Positions 1 through 9,109 of a stretch of 64,000 bases of DNA are shown here, in pieces. Position numbers and translations under genes: made by a program. Source of the DNA: JBAXXL01 sp037127915. GTDB taxonomy: Bacteria > Bacteroidota > Ignavibacteria > Kapaibacteriales > UBA2268. The notes under the pieces were generated by a model. That model ran no database searches. It was not told the origin of the DNA and worked only from the letters and a program-made list of their open reading frames with translations. The stretch covers positions 1 to 64,000 of the forward strand of contig JBAXXL010000023.1 in NCBI GenBank assembly GCA_037127915.1, given 5' to 3'. Every line of letters starts with the position of its first letter. Positions within the stretch are counted from its first letter, which is position 1.

Positions 1-324
1 ATTGACAAGAAGTTTTCCACATAATAAAAAAATGGAGCTGTTGTGAGACAGCCCCGAAGGAATTGTGCACGGTACAGGCTTTAGCCACAATCTCTTCAAT
101 TAATTTTGAATTTTGAGTTTTGAATTTTAAATGCGAAGAGATGAGAATCCGTAATTCGTAATTTGAAATTCGTAATTGATTCTTCGGTAGAGGTCAAATG
201 TTTGTAGAAAATGTTTCCTTTGGAAGGAATCACGACTCCGGCGGAGTCGAATATCGAAAAATCCGCAAAATTTTGTTAATTTTGTGCTTATATATTTTTA
301 AATTCAAGAAAAACAAAATAGCTT
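1..324. repeat. Intergenic mosaic of repeat modules upstream of tyrS
   Basis: No gene is seen in this stretch. Positions 150-179 carry a doubled AATTCGTAATT unit that recurs at 28900-28928 and, in single form, at about 30682, 51779 and 58189. Positions 190-210 (aggtcaaatgtttgtagaaa) recur with one change at 58919-58940. In both places a small hairpin follows, here an inverted repeat with arms CGACTCCG and CGGAGTCG at 233-249. A weaker hairpin (GCTG/CAGC arms) lies near 33-54. The promoter-like box of tyrS is at 271-285. These look like decayed non-coding repeats and not remnants of a gene. Confidence 0.55.
271..285 (+). promoter_or_regulatory. Promoter-like box upstream of tyrS
   Basis: The sequence TTTTGTTAATTTTGT occurs here, 39 bases before the tyrS start, and again unchanged at 46057-46071, 27 bases before the OmpA-like gene. 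It contains TAATTTTG, which matches the TAnnTTTG form of the Bacteroidota -7 element. I could not place a convincing -33 element at the expected spacing, so the promoter call is inference. Confidence 0.4.
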
Positions 325-1533
325 ATGTTTCCGACTATAAATGAACAGATGGACATCATCCGCCAAGGAATAATGGAATTAATCCCTGAAGATGAATTGG
401 TAAAAAAATTAGAATACTCATTAAAGCATAATAAACCGCTGAATATTAAATTGGGCGCCGATCCTTCGCGTCCGGATTTGCATATCGGCCACGCGGTTGT
501 ATTACACAAAATGCGCCAATTTCAGGATTTGGGACACCACGCCATATTGATTATCGGTGATTTCACCGCTATGATAGGCGACCCTACCGGCAAATCGAAA
601 ACACGTCCGCAATTGACAATCGAAGATACCCGCATTAACGGACAGAGCTATTTGGAACAAGCTACGTTGATATTGTCTAAGGAACGTCTGTCGGTTCGCT
701 ATAATTCCGAATGGTTGGGGAAACTTAATTTTAGCGATGTAATTCTCCTTGCGGCGAATTACACCGTTGCTCAGCTTTTGGAACGCGACGATTTCAGCAA
801 ACGCTTCAAAGCAGGTACTCCTATCAGCGTTCACGAATTAATGTATCCATTGGCGCAGGCTTATGATTCATTTGCAATTGATGCCGATGTGGAATTGGGC
901 GGCACGGACCAGAAATTCAATCTTCTTTGCGGCCGCGAAATCCAAAGAGCTTATGGCAAAAATCCGCAATGTATTCTGACTATGCCTATTTTGGAAGGTA
1001 CAGACGGCGTTCAGAAGATGAGCAAGTCCTTGGATAATTACATTGCCCTGACCGATACACCACGCGATATATTCGGCAAGGTGATGAGCATTCCCGATGA
1101 ACTGATTTCGCGTTATATGCGTTATGGTGCGTTTTTGAGCGACACTGATTGCAATGCAGTGGATGAGGGTTTAAAAGACGGCTCTATGCACCCAAGAACT
1201 GCTAAAGTGAATGCGGCGATGGCTATCGTAGCTTTGTATTATGGTCAGCAAGCCGGCAAAGATGCTTTGGAAGAATTTGAAAGAATTTTCAAGCAAAAAG
1301 ATATTCCCGACGATGTACCGGAAATGAATTTGGCTGTCGATACTATTTCATTGCTCGGCGCTATGTTGGCGACTGACACTGCCCCATCGAAAAACGAAGC
1401 CCGCAGATTGATTACTCAAGGCGGCGTATCGGTCGATTCCGTGAAAATAGACGACCCGTTTTTTGAAATAAAACTTGACGAAAAGCATTTACTTAAAGTA
1501 GGCAAACGCAAATTTGTGTACATTTTGAAGTAA
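325..1533 (+). CDS. tyrS: Tyrosyl-tRNA synthetase
   Basis: This class I aminoacyl-tRNA synthetase charges tRNA-Tyr with tyrosine in the cytoplasm. The 402-residue length is normal for the bacterial TyrRS subgroup with a C-terminal S4 domain. The HIGH motif (HIGH) starts near residue 53, and the KMSKS loop (KMSKS) near residue 231. The C-terminal part from about residue 340 (NEARRLITQGGVSVD) is a typical S4 RNA-binding fold. The GLY-rich tyrosine-binding section GADPSRPDLHIGH is intact. It stands alone, with a promoter-like box upstream and a strong hairpin terminator downstream. No T-box is visible. The identification is secure. Confidence 0.96.
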   Translation: MFPTINEQMDIIRQGIMELIPEDELVKKLEYSLKHNKPLNIKLGADPSRPDLHIGHAVVLHKMRQFQDLGHHAILIIGDFTAMIGDPTGKSKTRPQLTIEDTRINGQSYLEQATLILSKERLSVRYNSEWLGKLNFSDVILLAANYTVAQLLERDDFSKRFKAGTPISVHELMYPLAQAYDSFAIDADVELGGTDQKFNLLCGREIQRAYGKNPQCILTMPILEGTDGVQKMSKSLDNYIALTDTPRDIFGKVMSIPDELISRYMRYGAFLSDTDCNAVDEGLKDGSMHPRTAKVNAAMAIVALYYGQQAGKDALEEFERIFKQKDIPDDVPEMNLAVDTISLLGAMLATDTAPSKNEARRLITQGGVSVDSVKIDDPFFEIKLDEKHLLKVGKRKFVYILK

Positions 1534-1569
1534 GAATATCACCGCGAAGACGCAAAGAAATTCTGTAGA

Positions 1570-1594
1570 GACGACCCACCGGGTCGTCTTTTTT
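1570..1594 (+). terminator. Rho-independent terminator of tyrS
   Basis: Perfect 8-bp stem GACGACCC/GGGTCGTC with a 3-base loop and six T's, 36 bases after the tyrS stop. The surrounding text (GTAGAGACGACCCACCGGGTCGTC) also resembles widespread intergenic hairpin repeats, so the terminator may derive from one. Confidence 0.75.
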
Positions 1595-1685
1595 GTAGGT
1601 CCGTGGCTACTCTAAAAGTTGGCAAATTAGCAATTAGGGTATTTATTCTCTTCACATTTATCATTTATCATTGATAATTAATAAT

Positions 1686-2840
1686 TTATTTTATTCTTTT
1701 CGTCAAAAACAGCATTGCTTTTGCGGCAGCATTTTTTAAACCCCAGATAAAATAATCACCGCCGTCGGAGATACCCATCTTTTTCTTCAGCAGTTCGGCA
1801 GTGAGCGGATAATTTCGCACGGCAACGTTGGCTTTCATATTCGGTAGATATTTGATAATATCTTTTTTGTCAGGTTTAATATTAGCGATTATTTCAAAAA
1901 TACGACCCGGAAATTCATTCTTCAACACTTCGGATGTGTACAAATGCGTGCTTTGAGCAATTTCATCAATTTCCCATTTCGCGGTGTAAGCTCCAAAAAA
2001 ACCAAGCTTCATTAACGAGCTATTCGGTTCATACAAATACAGCTGAGGAGTGCAGAATTTGGTAATTTTTGAGTTCTTAGTGAATTTGTGAGAAACTGTT
2101 TCACCCGCGATAATATTACTTGCAATATATTCAATTTCACCACGATAATTTTTTTCTATTATTATCAGCAGTTCTTTACACTCGTTATTGACCGATACTA
2201 TGTGAATGCTTTTTACCGAATCAAGCTCCGAAATAGCGGATTTAATATCAAGCATTGGGGATAGTTTTATCATCACGAAATTGGCTTTTTTTAGCATTAG
2301 GGGCATTAGATTAATTACGTGCGGTGTCAAATCGCGAAGGAAATACATTTTTTGTCCAGTTTGGCTTCGGCGGGCAGGGTCAACATAAATAAAATCCACA
2401 GGAGTTTCGGAAGTTAAAAATTCTCGACAATCTTCGGCTATGAATTTTACATTATTAACATCCAGAACTTTAAAATTATTTTCTGCAATTTTACTAAGCT
2501 CCACGTTTTTTTCGATATGGTAAAATCCCTTAGCAGTTTGAGCAAAGAAATATGTATCTACTCCCCAACCACCGGTCAAATCTGCGCCAATTTTACAATT
2601 CACCAAATCGGATTTATATTTTGCGGTTAATTCTGAACTGGTTTGCTCCATTTGCAAAGGTTCCGGAAAAATTAAATCAAAATTGGAATAAAATGACGTT
2701 AGTTTGTTTTTCGCTTTTTGTCGCGAAATTATCTGATTAACCGCGAATTTAATATCAATATCTTTGTGTGTTTTCAAGAACAAATCCGCCGCAGAGCTGT
2801 GTATATTGCGCTTTATAAACTCTTTTGTTAAATCATCCAT
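1686..2840 (-). CDS. Class I SAM-dependent methyltransferase with THUMP-like C-terminus
   Basis: Predicted cytoplasmic methyltransferase of the family annotated in Bacteroidota as THUMP-like-domain methyltransferase (PG_1098 type), with an unknown, probably RNA, substrate. The SAM-binding motif is seen as DLTGGWGVDTYFFA near residue 90, followed by an acidic beta-2 strand (HIEKN). The motif IV region is YVDPARR near residue 155, with the DPAR form used by this family. The C-terminal part (ANVAVRNYPL..LKKKMGISDGGDYFIWG) fits the THUMP-like domain. A TTG start five codons upstream (2855) is possible. I prefer the ATG at 2840, which has GGAAAG just ahead of it. It is divergently arranged with the next gene, and the 3' end faces tyrS. 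The function is inferred from family resemblance only. Confidence 0.8.
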   Translation of the reverse strand: MDDLTKEFIKRNIHSSAADLFLKTHKDIDIKFAVNQIISRQKAKNKLTSFYSNFDLIFPEPLQMEQTSSELTAKYKSDLVNCKIGADLTGGWGVDTYFFAQTAKGFYHIEKNVELSKIAENNFKVLDVNNVKFIAEDCREFLTSETPVDFIYVDPARRSQTGQKMYFLRDLTPHVINLMPLMLKKANFVMIKLSPMLDIKSAISELDSVKSIHIVSVNNECKELLIIIEKNYRGEIEYIASNIIAGETVSHKFTKNSKITKFCTPQLYLYEPNSSLMKLGFFGAYTAKWEIDEIAQSTHLYTSEVLKNEFPGRIFEIIANIKPDKKDIIKYLPNMKANVAVRNYPLTAELLKKKMGISDGGDYFIWGLKNAAAKAMLFLTKRIK

Positions 2841-2992
2841 TGTTCTTTCCGCCAAACTTTTTGTGAAATATTAAATTTATATTATTATATTTATGAAAAA
2901 AAATTTATTTTTGTCTATATATAATATGCAATATAGATAAATCGTTTATCAATTGACAAAAATAGTGTAAAAATAAATAGAATGAGGCTGAA

Positions 2993-3607
2993 ATGAAAAA
3001 TCTTTTCTTAATCGCGTTAATGATAATATTAATTAGTCCGCTGATGAAATTAGCGGCTCAGGAAGAAATACCTGCCGATTCAACGGTTGCTGATACAACT
3101 GCTGGAGATACTTATGAAATGGAAACTGCTCTTAAGTTTTGGCAACCAAAATATGAAGTTACAATAACCGGAGCAATTTTTGAAGACGTAGCACAAGCTA
3201 TTAAAGAAATTGTTGAAGGTAATTCCTGCGCTGTAATTCAATTTACAATGAAGACTTCCGATGCCGGTTTGGGAAAAGCTGTTATTGAGTCTGACTTTTG
3301 TATAATTGCCATTGGTGATTCATCTTATAAAATAGCATCACAATTCAGTTTGCTAAAAGGTCAAGAAACTATGGGCCATATTACAATGCCTTTTATTCCC
3401 GGTGGCAATTGGAAAAATATGCGTATAAAATATAAGCTTATCATTAAAGAAAATGAAGATGAGACCATCGGTGTGATGATGAAGCTTTGTGAAATAAGTG
3501 GTGAAGAATCTTATGTAACACGTAAGTTCTATTTTTGGGAATCAAATGGCGTTTTGGAAACTGCATTTATGAATAAAATCAAAGCTAAGTTTCCTCCGAA
3601 AGAATAA
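2993..3607 (+). CDS. Secreted protein of unknown function
   Basis: A 204-residue protein with a clear signal peptide (MKNLFLIALMIILISPL, cleavage near AAQ at residue 23) followed by an acidic Thr/Asp-rich linker. I do not recognise the mature part. It is predicted mixed alpha/beta, with the segment EDVAQAIKEIVEGNSCAVIQ resembling the start of small NTF2-like DUF4783-type proteins of Bacteroidota, but I cannot confirm that. It contains two cysteines. A GAGG-like ribosome site precedes the ATG. The next gene, an HD hydrolase, starts 11 bases after its stop, so the two are probably co-transcribed and may continue into dsbD. Confidence 0.6.
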   Translation: MKNLFLIALMIILISPLMKLAAQEEIPADSTVADTTAGDTYEMETALKFWQPKYEVTITGAIFEDVAQAIKEIVEGNSCAVIQFTMKTSDAGLGKAVIESDFCIIAIGDSSYKIASQFSLLKGQETMGHITMPFIPGGNWKNMRIKYKLIIKENEDETIGVMMKLCEISGEESYVTRKFYFWESNGVLETAFMNKIKAKFPPKE

Positions 3608-3618
3608 ATTGGAATAAA

Positions 3619-4827
3619 ATGAGTGTAAGCATTTCTTTATTGACAGAGTTAAACAAAGGATTTCATATCCAACGCTGGAACGAGCGGATTCGTCCTATGG
3701 ACCTTATCGAAATAGATAAGCACGCCCATAAGATGATGATTGCTTATTGCTTGGGTAAATACGAAGAAGATAAGGGCAACGTTATTGATTGGCATTATAT
3801 GATTCGTGACGGTATCTGTGAGCTACTTCGTAGAATTATTATTTCCGATATTAAATCACCTATCTACAATAAAATCAAAGAGCGGGCTGATGTGTTTATG
3901 GCTTTGAACAAATTTGTTTTCGACAAATTAGAGCCAAAATTTTCTAATAATACTTTGAAAGAAGAACTTCGTGAATTCCTTTTGGAACCTGTTGATAGAA
4001 CAACACTCACTATGCGTGTAATTGACGCCGCTCATATTTATGCAAGCTATTGGGAATTCCAAATAATAAAACATTCCAATCCGTTTGGCTACGAGAATAC
4101 TAAAATCCAAACTGAAATGCTGAATAAATTAAACGATTATCGCGATATAGAAGGATTGGATAAATTAATAAATAAGCATACTGTATCTAACTTTGTTGAT
4201 AAATGCGGACAATTACGTTTTCAATATAGGTGGGCGCAAATTTCGCGCATTACCAAAACTTCTGTCTTAGGTCATGGAATGATTGTAGCATTACTGAGCT
4301 ATTTGTTTGTACGCGAAAATGACGCTTGCGATAAACGTATTTATAATGCGTTCTTCGGCGGATTATTCCACGATTTACCTGAAATAGTTACACGTGATAT
4401 CATTTCTCCGGTAAAACGAAGTTCTACAGAGTTGGATAATCTGATAAAAGAATTGGAAGAAGAGCTGACGGAAAAAGAAATTATGCCGCTGATAGAAAAC
4501 TCCTGGCATAAGGAAATGAAGTATTTCATTTATGATGAATTTTCAAACAAAATCATAAAAGATGGCGAAGTCGTTACCGAAATAAGTACCGACGAAATCA
4601 ACGAAAAGTATAATACAAATGAATTTTGTGCTTATGACGGTGCCTTAATACGCGCCGCGGATTTGCTTTCAGCATTTATGGAAGCTTGGTATTCGATAGA
4701 AACAGGAATCAAGAATGTGGATATGCGCAATGCCGCAACAAAAATAAAAGAAACCTATACCACAAAATTAAAACACATTGGCAAGGTAAATCTGAACGAA
4801 ATATATGATAACTTTGAACTAAAATAA
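3619..4827 (+). CDS. HD-domain phosphohydrolase (YfbR-like)
   Basis: A 402-residue protein with the metal-binding signature of the HD superfamily: H219 (LGHGM), H251-D252 (LFHDLPEIVTRD) and a distal D348 (AADLLSAFMEAW). The HDLPEIVTRDIISPVK block is characteristic of the YfbR-like/HD_3 group, whose known members are 5'-nucleotidases acting on deoxyribonucleoside monophosphates. It is about twice as long as YfbR, with an extra helical N-terminal half of about 200 residues that I do not recognise, so substrate assignment is open. It has no signal peptide and is presumably cytoplasmic. It lies 11 bases after the secreted unknown and 32 bases before dsbD. Confidence 0.75.
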   Translation: MSVSISLLTELNKGFHIQRWNERIRPMDLIEIDKHAHKMMIAYCLGKYEEDKGNVIDWHYMIRDGICELLRRIIISDIKSPIYNKIKERADVFMALNKFVFDKLEPKFSNNTLKEELREFLLEPVDRTTLTMRVIDAAHIYASYWEFQIIKHSNPFGYENTKIQTEMLNKLNDYRDIEGLDKLINKHTVSNFVDKCGQLRFQYRWAQISRITKTSVLGHGMIVALLSYLFVRENDACDKRIYNAFFGGLFHDLPEIVTRDIISPVKRSSTELDNLIKELEEELTEKEIMPLIENSWHKEMKYFIYDEFSNKIIKDGEVVTEISTDEINEKYNTNEFCAYDGALIRAADLLSAFMEAWYSIETGIKNVDMRNAATKIKETYTTKLKHIGKVNLNEIYDNFELK

Positions 4828-4859
4828 ACACTATATATATAATAAATTATGGAGTATTT

Positions 4860-6794
4860 ATGAAAAAAGTACTGTTAATACTTACTTTATTTTTCATATC
4901 ATTTATTGCAATAAATGCACAAGATAAACACGTAAAATTAGAAGTATCGGCTGAAAAAACCGTTATCAAAAGCGGCGAAGAAACGAGACTTTTGGTTAAT
5001 ATGACGATTGACGAACATTGGTACACTTATGCTATTAGCGCGCAATTGAACAAAGAAGGTATCGGTCCGCAAGCGACTGAATTTTCGATTAAACCAGACG
5101 GCGCCTTCGACAAAATATCAAAAATCTACGCTCAGAAACCTAAATCCAAAAAAGATGAAGGTTTCCAAATGGATATACTGCATTATAAAGGAAAAGCGTA
5201 TTTCATTATCAAAGTTAAAGCTCTGAAAGATATTGATTTCGGCAAAGACAAAATTGATTTGGTTGCATATTTACAACAATGTGACCCAACAAAATGCTTA
5301 CCTGGTGAAGAATTCACAGCTACAATATCGAAACAACCTGCAACAATAAGCGATGATCTGCTGAAATCTGCAGTTGAATACGATATAACCTATGATGAAT
5401 CGGGTTATCCGGTAGCAACTTCAAAAACAGAAATCAAAACAGAAAAAGAAACCAAAACAAGTGAAAAAGCAGAAATAAAGGAAGAAAAAAGCGGCGGTTC
5501 TATTTGGAGTATGATAGCTCGCGCTTTAGTTAACGGTATTCTTTCTATATTTATGCCTTGTGTATTCCCGATGATTCCTATTACCGTTTCGTTCTTTACC
5601 AAGCGTTCGGAATCAGCTAAAGGTAAAGGTAGAGGAATGCGCGACGCCATCGCTTATGCATTGGGAATAGTTGGTTCGTTTACTATATTCGGATTACTTG
5701 TTTCCGGTATATTCGGTGCGGCAGGAATGCAGGATTTAGTATCGAGCCCTTGGTTTAACTTCTTTGTAGTTGGTATATTTTTATTCTTTGGATTATCCCT
5801 GCTTGGCGCTTATGAAATTCAAGTACCAACGAAATTGACCAATAAAATAGACACCAAAAGCAGAAACACAAGCGGACTGACGAGCGTTTTCCTAATGAGT
5901 GCCACATTCGCATTAGCATCATTTTCGTGTACAGGTCCTTTTATAGCGGATTCATTGGTTGCCGCCGCAAATGGAAGCTGGTTTTACCCAATGATTGCAA
6001 TGATGTGTTTTTCAGCGGCTTTAGCATTCCCGTTTTTCTTCCTCGCGCTATTCCCTGCGGCATTAAACAAAATGCCAAGTGCCGGTGCTTGGATGAACAA
6101 TATCAAAATCGTTTTGGGATTTGTTGTTTTAGCTATTGCGACTAAATATTTAAATAACGCTTTGCAAGTTTGGGGAATGGATTTGTCGCGCGGATTCGTC
6201 CTTTCGATTTATTCCGCTTGCGCTTTATTAATCACATTGTACATACTCGGTGTATTCAAAACCAAAATGGATGCTCCTGTAGAACGCGTAGGCACGTTAA
6301 GATTATTATTCGCTGTAACATTTGCTACAGTTACATTCTACATTTTCTCGGGTTTTTTCGGCGGTTCATTGGGCTTTTTAGAAGGTATGCTACCTGCACG
6401 CGTAATCACCGAAACAACTACAGCCGGTGGCCAGAACGTTGTATGGCTACATAACTACGACGAAGCTATTGCAAAAGCTAAAGAAGAAGGTAAAAATGTA
6501 TTTTTGGATTTTACAGGTATGAATTGCACAAATTGCAAAAAAATGGATGGCGATATGTTCCCGCGTCCTGCTGTGCAGGAAGGTTTGAGCAAAATGGTAA
6601 CTGTGAAATTATATACTGACAAACGCAACGACCCTGAATCGGAGCGTTACAAAAAAATGCAGATTGATGTTTACGGTACTGTCGCTTTACCAACTTATAT
6701 AATAATTACACCTGAAGGAAAAGAATTGGGCAGAATATCATATACAAACAGCGAAAGCGAATTCTTAGAATTTTTGGCTAAAGGTTCGAAATAG
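4860..6794 (+). CDS. dsbD: Thiol:disulfide interchange protein DsbD
   Basis: An inner-membrane reductant conduit that passes electrons from cytoplasmic thioredoxin to periplasmic thiols. All three DsbD modules are present in 644 residues: a signal peptide and an N-terminal DsbD-alpha domain (cysteine pair in QQCDPTKC); a Glu/Lys-rich linker; a multi-helix CcdA-like membrane domain with the redox cysteines C234 (MPCVFP) and C357 (FSCTGP); and a C-terminal thioredoxin-like domain with C556-T-N-C559. All six expected cysteines are present, so it should be active. GGAG precedes the ATG. The many secreted proteins nearby make periplasmic disulfide and cytochrome thiol maintenance a plausible local role. 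Confidence 0.93.
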   Translation: MKKVLLILTLFFISFIAINAQDKHVKLEVSAEKTVIKSGEETRLLVNMTIDEHWYTYAISAQLNKEGIGPQATEFSIKPDGAFDKISKIYAQKPKSKKDEGFQMDILHYKGKAYFIIKVKALKDIDFGKDKIDLVAYLQQCDPTKCLPGEEFTATISKQPATISDDLLKSAVEYDITYDESGYPVATSKTEIKTEKETKTSEKAEIKEEKSGGSIWSMIARALVNGILSIFMPCVFPMIPITVSFFTKRSESAKGKGRGMRDAIAYALGIVGSFTIFGLLVSGIFGAAGMQDLVSSPWFNFFVVGIFLFFGLSLLGAYEIQVPTKLTNKIDTKSRNTSGLTSVFLMSATFALASFSCTGPFIADSLVAAANGSWFYPMIAMMCFSAALAFPFFFLALFPAALNKMPSAGAWMNNIKIVLGFVVLAIATKYLNNALQVWGMDLSRGFVLSIYSACALLITLYILGVFKTKMDAPVERVGTLRLLFAVTFATVTFYIFSGFFGGSLGFLEGMLPARVITETTTAGGQNVVWLHNYDEAIAKAKEEGKNVFLDFTGMNCTNCKKMDGDMFPRPAVQEGLSKMVTVKLYTDKRNDPESERYKKMQIDVYGTVALPTYIIITPEGKELGRISYTNSESEFLEFLAKGSK

Positions 6795-6870
6795 TTATTT
6801 AACTTTACAATAATCTCCTAAAATATACTTCAAATATAATTTTAAATTGTATAATATAAAGAGTAATAAA

Positions 6871-7044
6871 ATGAGTAAAGAAAAAGTATTAGCCACATTA
6901 AAAAGCAACGGCGAACCAATGAAAGCCGGCGAAATAGCAGAAGTTTCGGGTGTGGACAAAAAAGAAGTTGACAAAGCATTGAAAACATTGATGGCAGAAG
7001 ATTTTGTTCAATCTCCAAAAAGATGTTTTTACGAAGCAAAATAA
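6871..7044 (+). CDS. Small winged-helix DNA-binding protein
   Basis: A 57-residue protein made of one helix-turn-helix/winged-helix unit: KVLATLKSNGEPMKAGEI, then a recognition-helix segment (VSGVDKKEVDKALKTL), then a short wing (DFVQSPKRCFYEAK). Such single-domain MarR- or replication-protein-like wHTH proteins are found as stand-alone proteins in bacteria and archaea. The DNA target is unknown. A start eight codons upstream is possible, but the ATG at 6871 begins where homology-like sequence begins. It lies 76 bases after dsbD and ends just before a strong terminator. Confidence 0.65.
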   Translation: MSKEKVLATLKSNGEPMKAGEIAEVSGVDKKEVDKALKTLMAEDFVQSPKRCFYEAK

Positions 7045-7062
7045 TTATCATCAGTTAAACAA

Positions 7063-7088
7063 AAAGGCGGTTTTTTTTAACCGCCTTT
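7063..7088. terminator. Bidirectional terminator
   Basis: Inverted repeat AAAGGCGGTT/AACCGCCTTT around a six-T loop, with A's before and T's after it. It lies between two convergent genes, the winged-helix gene and the leftward lipoprotein, and can serve both. Confidence 0.85.
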
Positions 7089-7097
7089 ATTTTATTA

Positions 7098-7847
7098 TTA
7101 GTATCCGAAAAAAGTTGGATATTCAGAATTCGGTATAATAGTAATGTTCCCATACGAATCTCGATGCGCTGAAAATTCCGGTTCCAATTTACCCAATTTT
7201 CTAATTTGAATTTTTGACCAATCATCAGGCGGTACCATAACGTGGAAGCAAAATCGTATTTCGTATTTTGTACTAATTAATGTCCAATGTTCCACAATCA
7301 TAATTTCGGGATAAGTCATATAAATACGTGCAGGTGTGTCGAAAATAGACGCAAATTCAGGTTTTTCGGATTGAATCCAGTTTTTGAACAAATTTAGCTT
7401 TTCCAAGCAAGGCTCGTAGTTGGTATTTTGTAAGTCATAAACAGCCGCTTTAAACTGATACCTCTTCTCCGAATTTGCGTGAGAACAAACAAGATTGAAT
7501 GTATATGCTTTGATTTCGATAGCAGAACTTGGTTTAATGACAATTTCAGCAATGGTATCGTTCTTTGTCAATGTAGTTTTCATAAGTAAAGCATTTAACT
7601 TCGGGTCTGCTTCTAATTTAAGTTTAACCGTTCCTTCAAATCCCGCTGAAGGAGAAATTCTTACAACGTAAATACCGCCGCCGCCGGCATAAGTTCTAAC
7701 AGAATCATATTTCGGAATTATTTGATAATTACCTGCATCATTCGGATCCGGTTCGGTGCCCTTATCTCTGCAAGATGTAATTGATAATACAGTAATTGTG
7801 ATAATGAACAACATTATTAAATTCAATTTTATATTTAATGTTTTCAT
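7098..7847 (-). CDS. Lipoprotein of unknown function
   Basis: A 249-residue predicted lipoprotein. The hydrophobic N-terminus ends in a lipobox (SITSC, Cys26), followed by an acidic Gly/Pro linker (DKGTEPDPNDAG). The mature part begins with a beta-rich, Ig-like segment (YAGGGGIYVVRISPSAGFEGTVKLKLEADP), followed by a domain I do not recognise. GAGGTGATGAG precedes the ATG. It lies downstream of the DOMON-like T9SS gene on the same strand, with a 39-base gap, and the two are likely co-transcribed. Confidence 0.6.
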   Translation of the reverse strand: MKTLNIKLNLIMLFIITITVLSITSCRDKGTEPDPNDAGNYQIIPKYDSVRTYAGGGGIYVVRISPSAGFEGTVKLKLEADPKLNALLMKTTLTKNDTIAEIVIKPSSAIEIKAYTFNLVCSHANSEKRYQFKAAVYDLQNTNYEPCLEKLNLFKNWIQSEKPEFASIFDTPARIYMTYPEIMIVEHWTLISTKYEIRFCFHVMVPPDDWSKIQIRKLGKLEPEFSAHRDSYGNITIIPNSEYPTFFGY

Positions 7848-7886
7848 CTCATCACCTCATTTTATAGAATAATATTAAAAAAAAGC

Positions 7887-8765
7887 CTACCTAAGCACAA
7901 CAAAACTTTTTACGATATTCTTAGTTTCGTTAACTACAATACAATAATATAAACCTGCCGGTAATTCCGAAATATCAATCAATTTTGTACTTAAAGCTTT
8001 TACATCTGTACCTGAAATTGACACACATTCGCCAATTGAATTGAATATGCGAATCTCAGAATCGTCGGTTGGTTTTCGGATTTCGATATAGTTATTCGCC
8101 GGATTGGGGTATATCAGAATGGAGTTATTTTCTTCATCGTTGATTCCGTTCCCGCTTATAATCTCAGCATCTGCCCAAGTGGATGGTTTATTCATAGTTG
8201 CCGTCGCAGGGTAAAAAACCCAAAAGGTCTGTGTATCGGTAACATCGAATGCTATACCGAAAATTTTATTTTGCTCAGGGTTTATTCCTAATTTCGTAAA
8301 TGGGATGCTGATTTCCACGGTATCATTAAAGTTTGCATCCATAAAGTTTTTCTCTGCTAACCAATCAGGTTGTACTAAAAGACAGTTCGTATAATCTTTT
8401 GGTTTCCCTTTCGAATTACAGTCGGTGGCGGATACATGAAACCAATGATCTTCTGTATCCCAAGTTGTGGTTTTAGTATTATTAATATCAAACAATACTT
8501 CTGGAAAACGGAATTGGTATTGAGCTATTTTCAGATTATCACAAAACGCAAACAATAAATTTGCACCATCATGTTTATAGAAGATTCTAACATAATAATT
8601 CCCACCGAGCAATAAATCAACACTATCCGCATCGGACCATTCTCCTTTAGAAAAACATCCATCGATAGTTACGGATTTTCCTTCATAAAAATTTATTTTC
8701 TCTAAAGCAGATAAATTGAATACCATAATAAAGAATATGATATTGGATATAACAAGTTTTCTCAT
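7887..8765 (-). CDS. Secreted CBM9/DOMON-like protein with T9SS sorting domain
   Basis: A 292-residue protein with a signal peptide (MRKLVISNIIFFIMVFNLSA). Residues about 20-200 look like a family-9 carbohydrate-binding/DOMON sandwich: VTIDGCFSKGEWSDAD opens it, YYVRIFYKHDGANLLFAF follows, and a late FGIAFDVTDTQ strand closes it. This group binds sugars or haem outside the cell. The last 80 residues are a T9SS type A sorting domain (IYPNPANNYIEI, then LPAGLYYCIV, ending SFVVLR). I chose the ATG at 8765 because GAGGT lies 7 bases upstream; the ATG at 8789 has no ribosome site. No catalytic motif was seen. Confidence 0.72.
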   Translation of the reverse strand: MRKLVISNIIFFIMVFNLSALEKINFYEGKSVTIDGCFSKGEWSDADSVDLLLGGNYYVRIFYKHDGANLLFAFCDNLKIAQYQFRFPEVLFDINNTKTTTWDTEDHWFHVSATDCNSKGKPKDYTNCLLVQPDWLAEKNFMDANFNDTVEISIPFTKLGINPEQNKIFGIAFDVTDTQTFWVFYPATATMNKPSTWADAEIISGNGINDEENNSILIYPNPANNYIEIRKPTDDSEIRIFNSIGECVSISGTDVKALSTKLIDISELPAGLYYCIVVNETKNIVKSFVVLR

Positions 8766-9109
8766 AATATTTACCTCAAAAAAAATCATTTAAAATCTCT
8801 TAATAATTTGCACATATAACTAAAATCTTAGTTATATTATACATAAAATATCACAAGGTTACATTACATTATAAAAAAATAACCATTTTTTATTTTAATT
8901 TAACAAACAACGAAATAATATCATTGAAGTAAGCAATCTGAATTTCTTACTAAATTTTTATAGTAATAACACAAAAATTATCAAAATGTTACAAATTAAA
9001 AAAATATTTTCAAATCTAATAATAAATTTAGAAAAAAATTCTTAATTTTGAAACACTTATCTTACGAATAATTCTAGGATGATTAATTAAAATATTTATA
9101 GGAGATTCG
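8766..9109. promoter_or_regulatory. Divergent AT-rich regulatory gap
   Basis: This is 344 bases with no gene, very A/T-rich, between two divergent genes. On the plus strand a TAATTTTG box (9043-9050) matches the Bacteroidota -7 consensus about 60 bases before the M16 peptidase start, which also has a strong AGGAG site. No longer repeat or hairpin stands out. Confidence 0.4.

Noticed and set aside
5405..5650. Leftward 81-codon frame inside dsbD
   Set aside because: It is antisense to the linker and the first membrane helix of DsbD, with no ribosome site.
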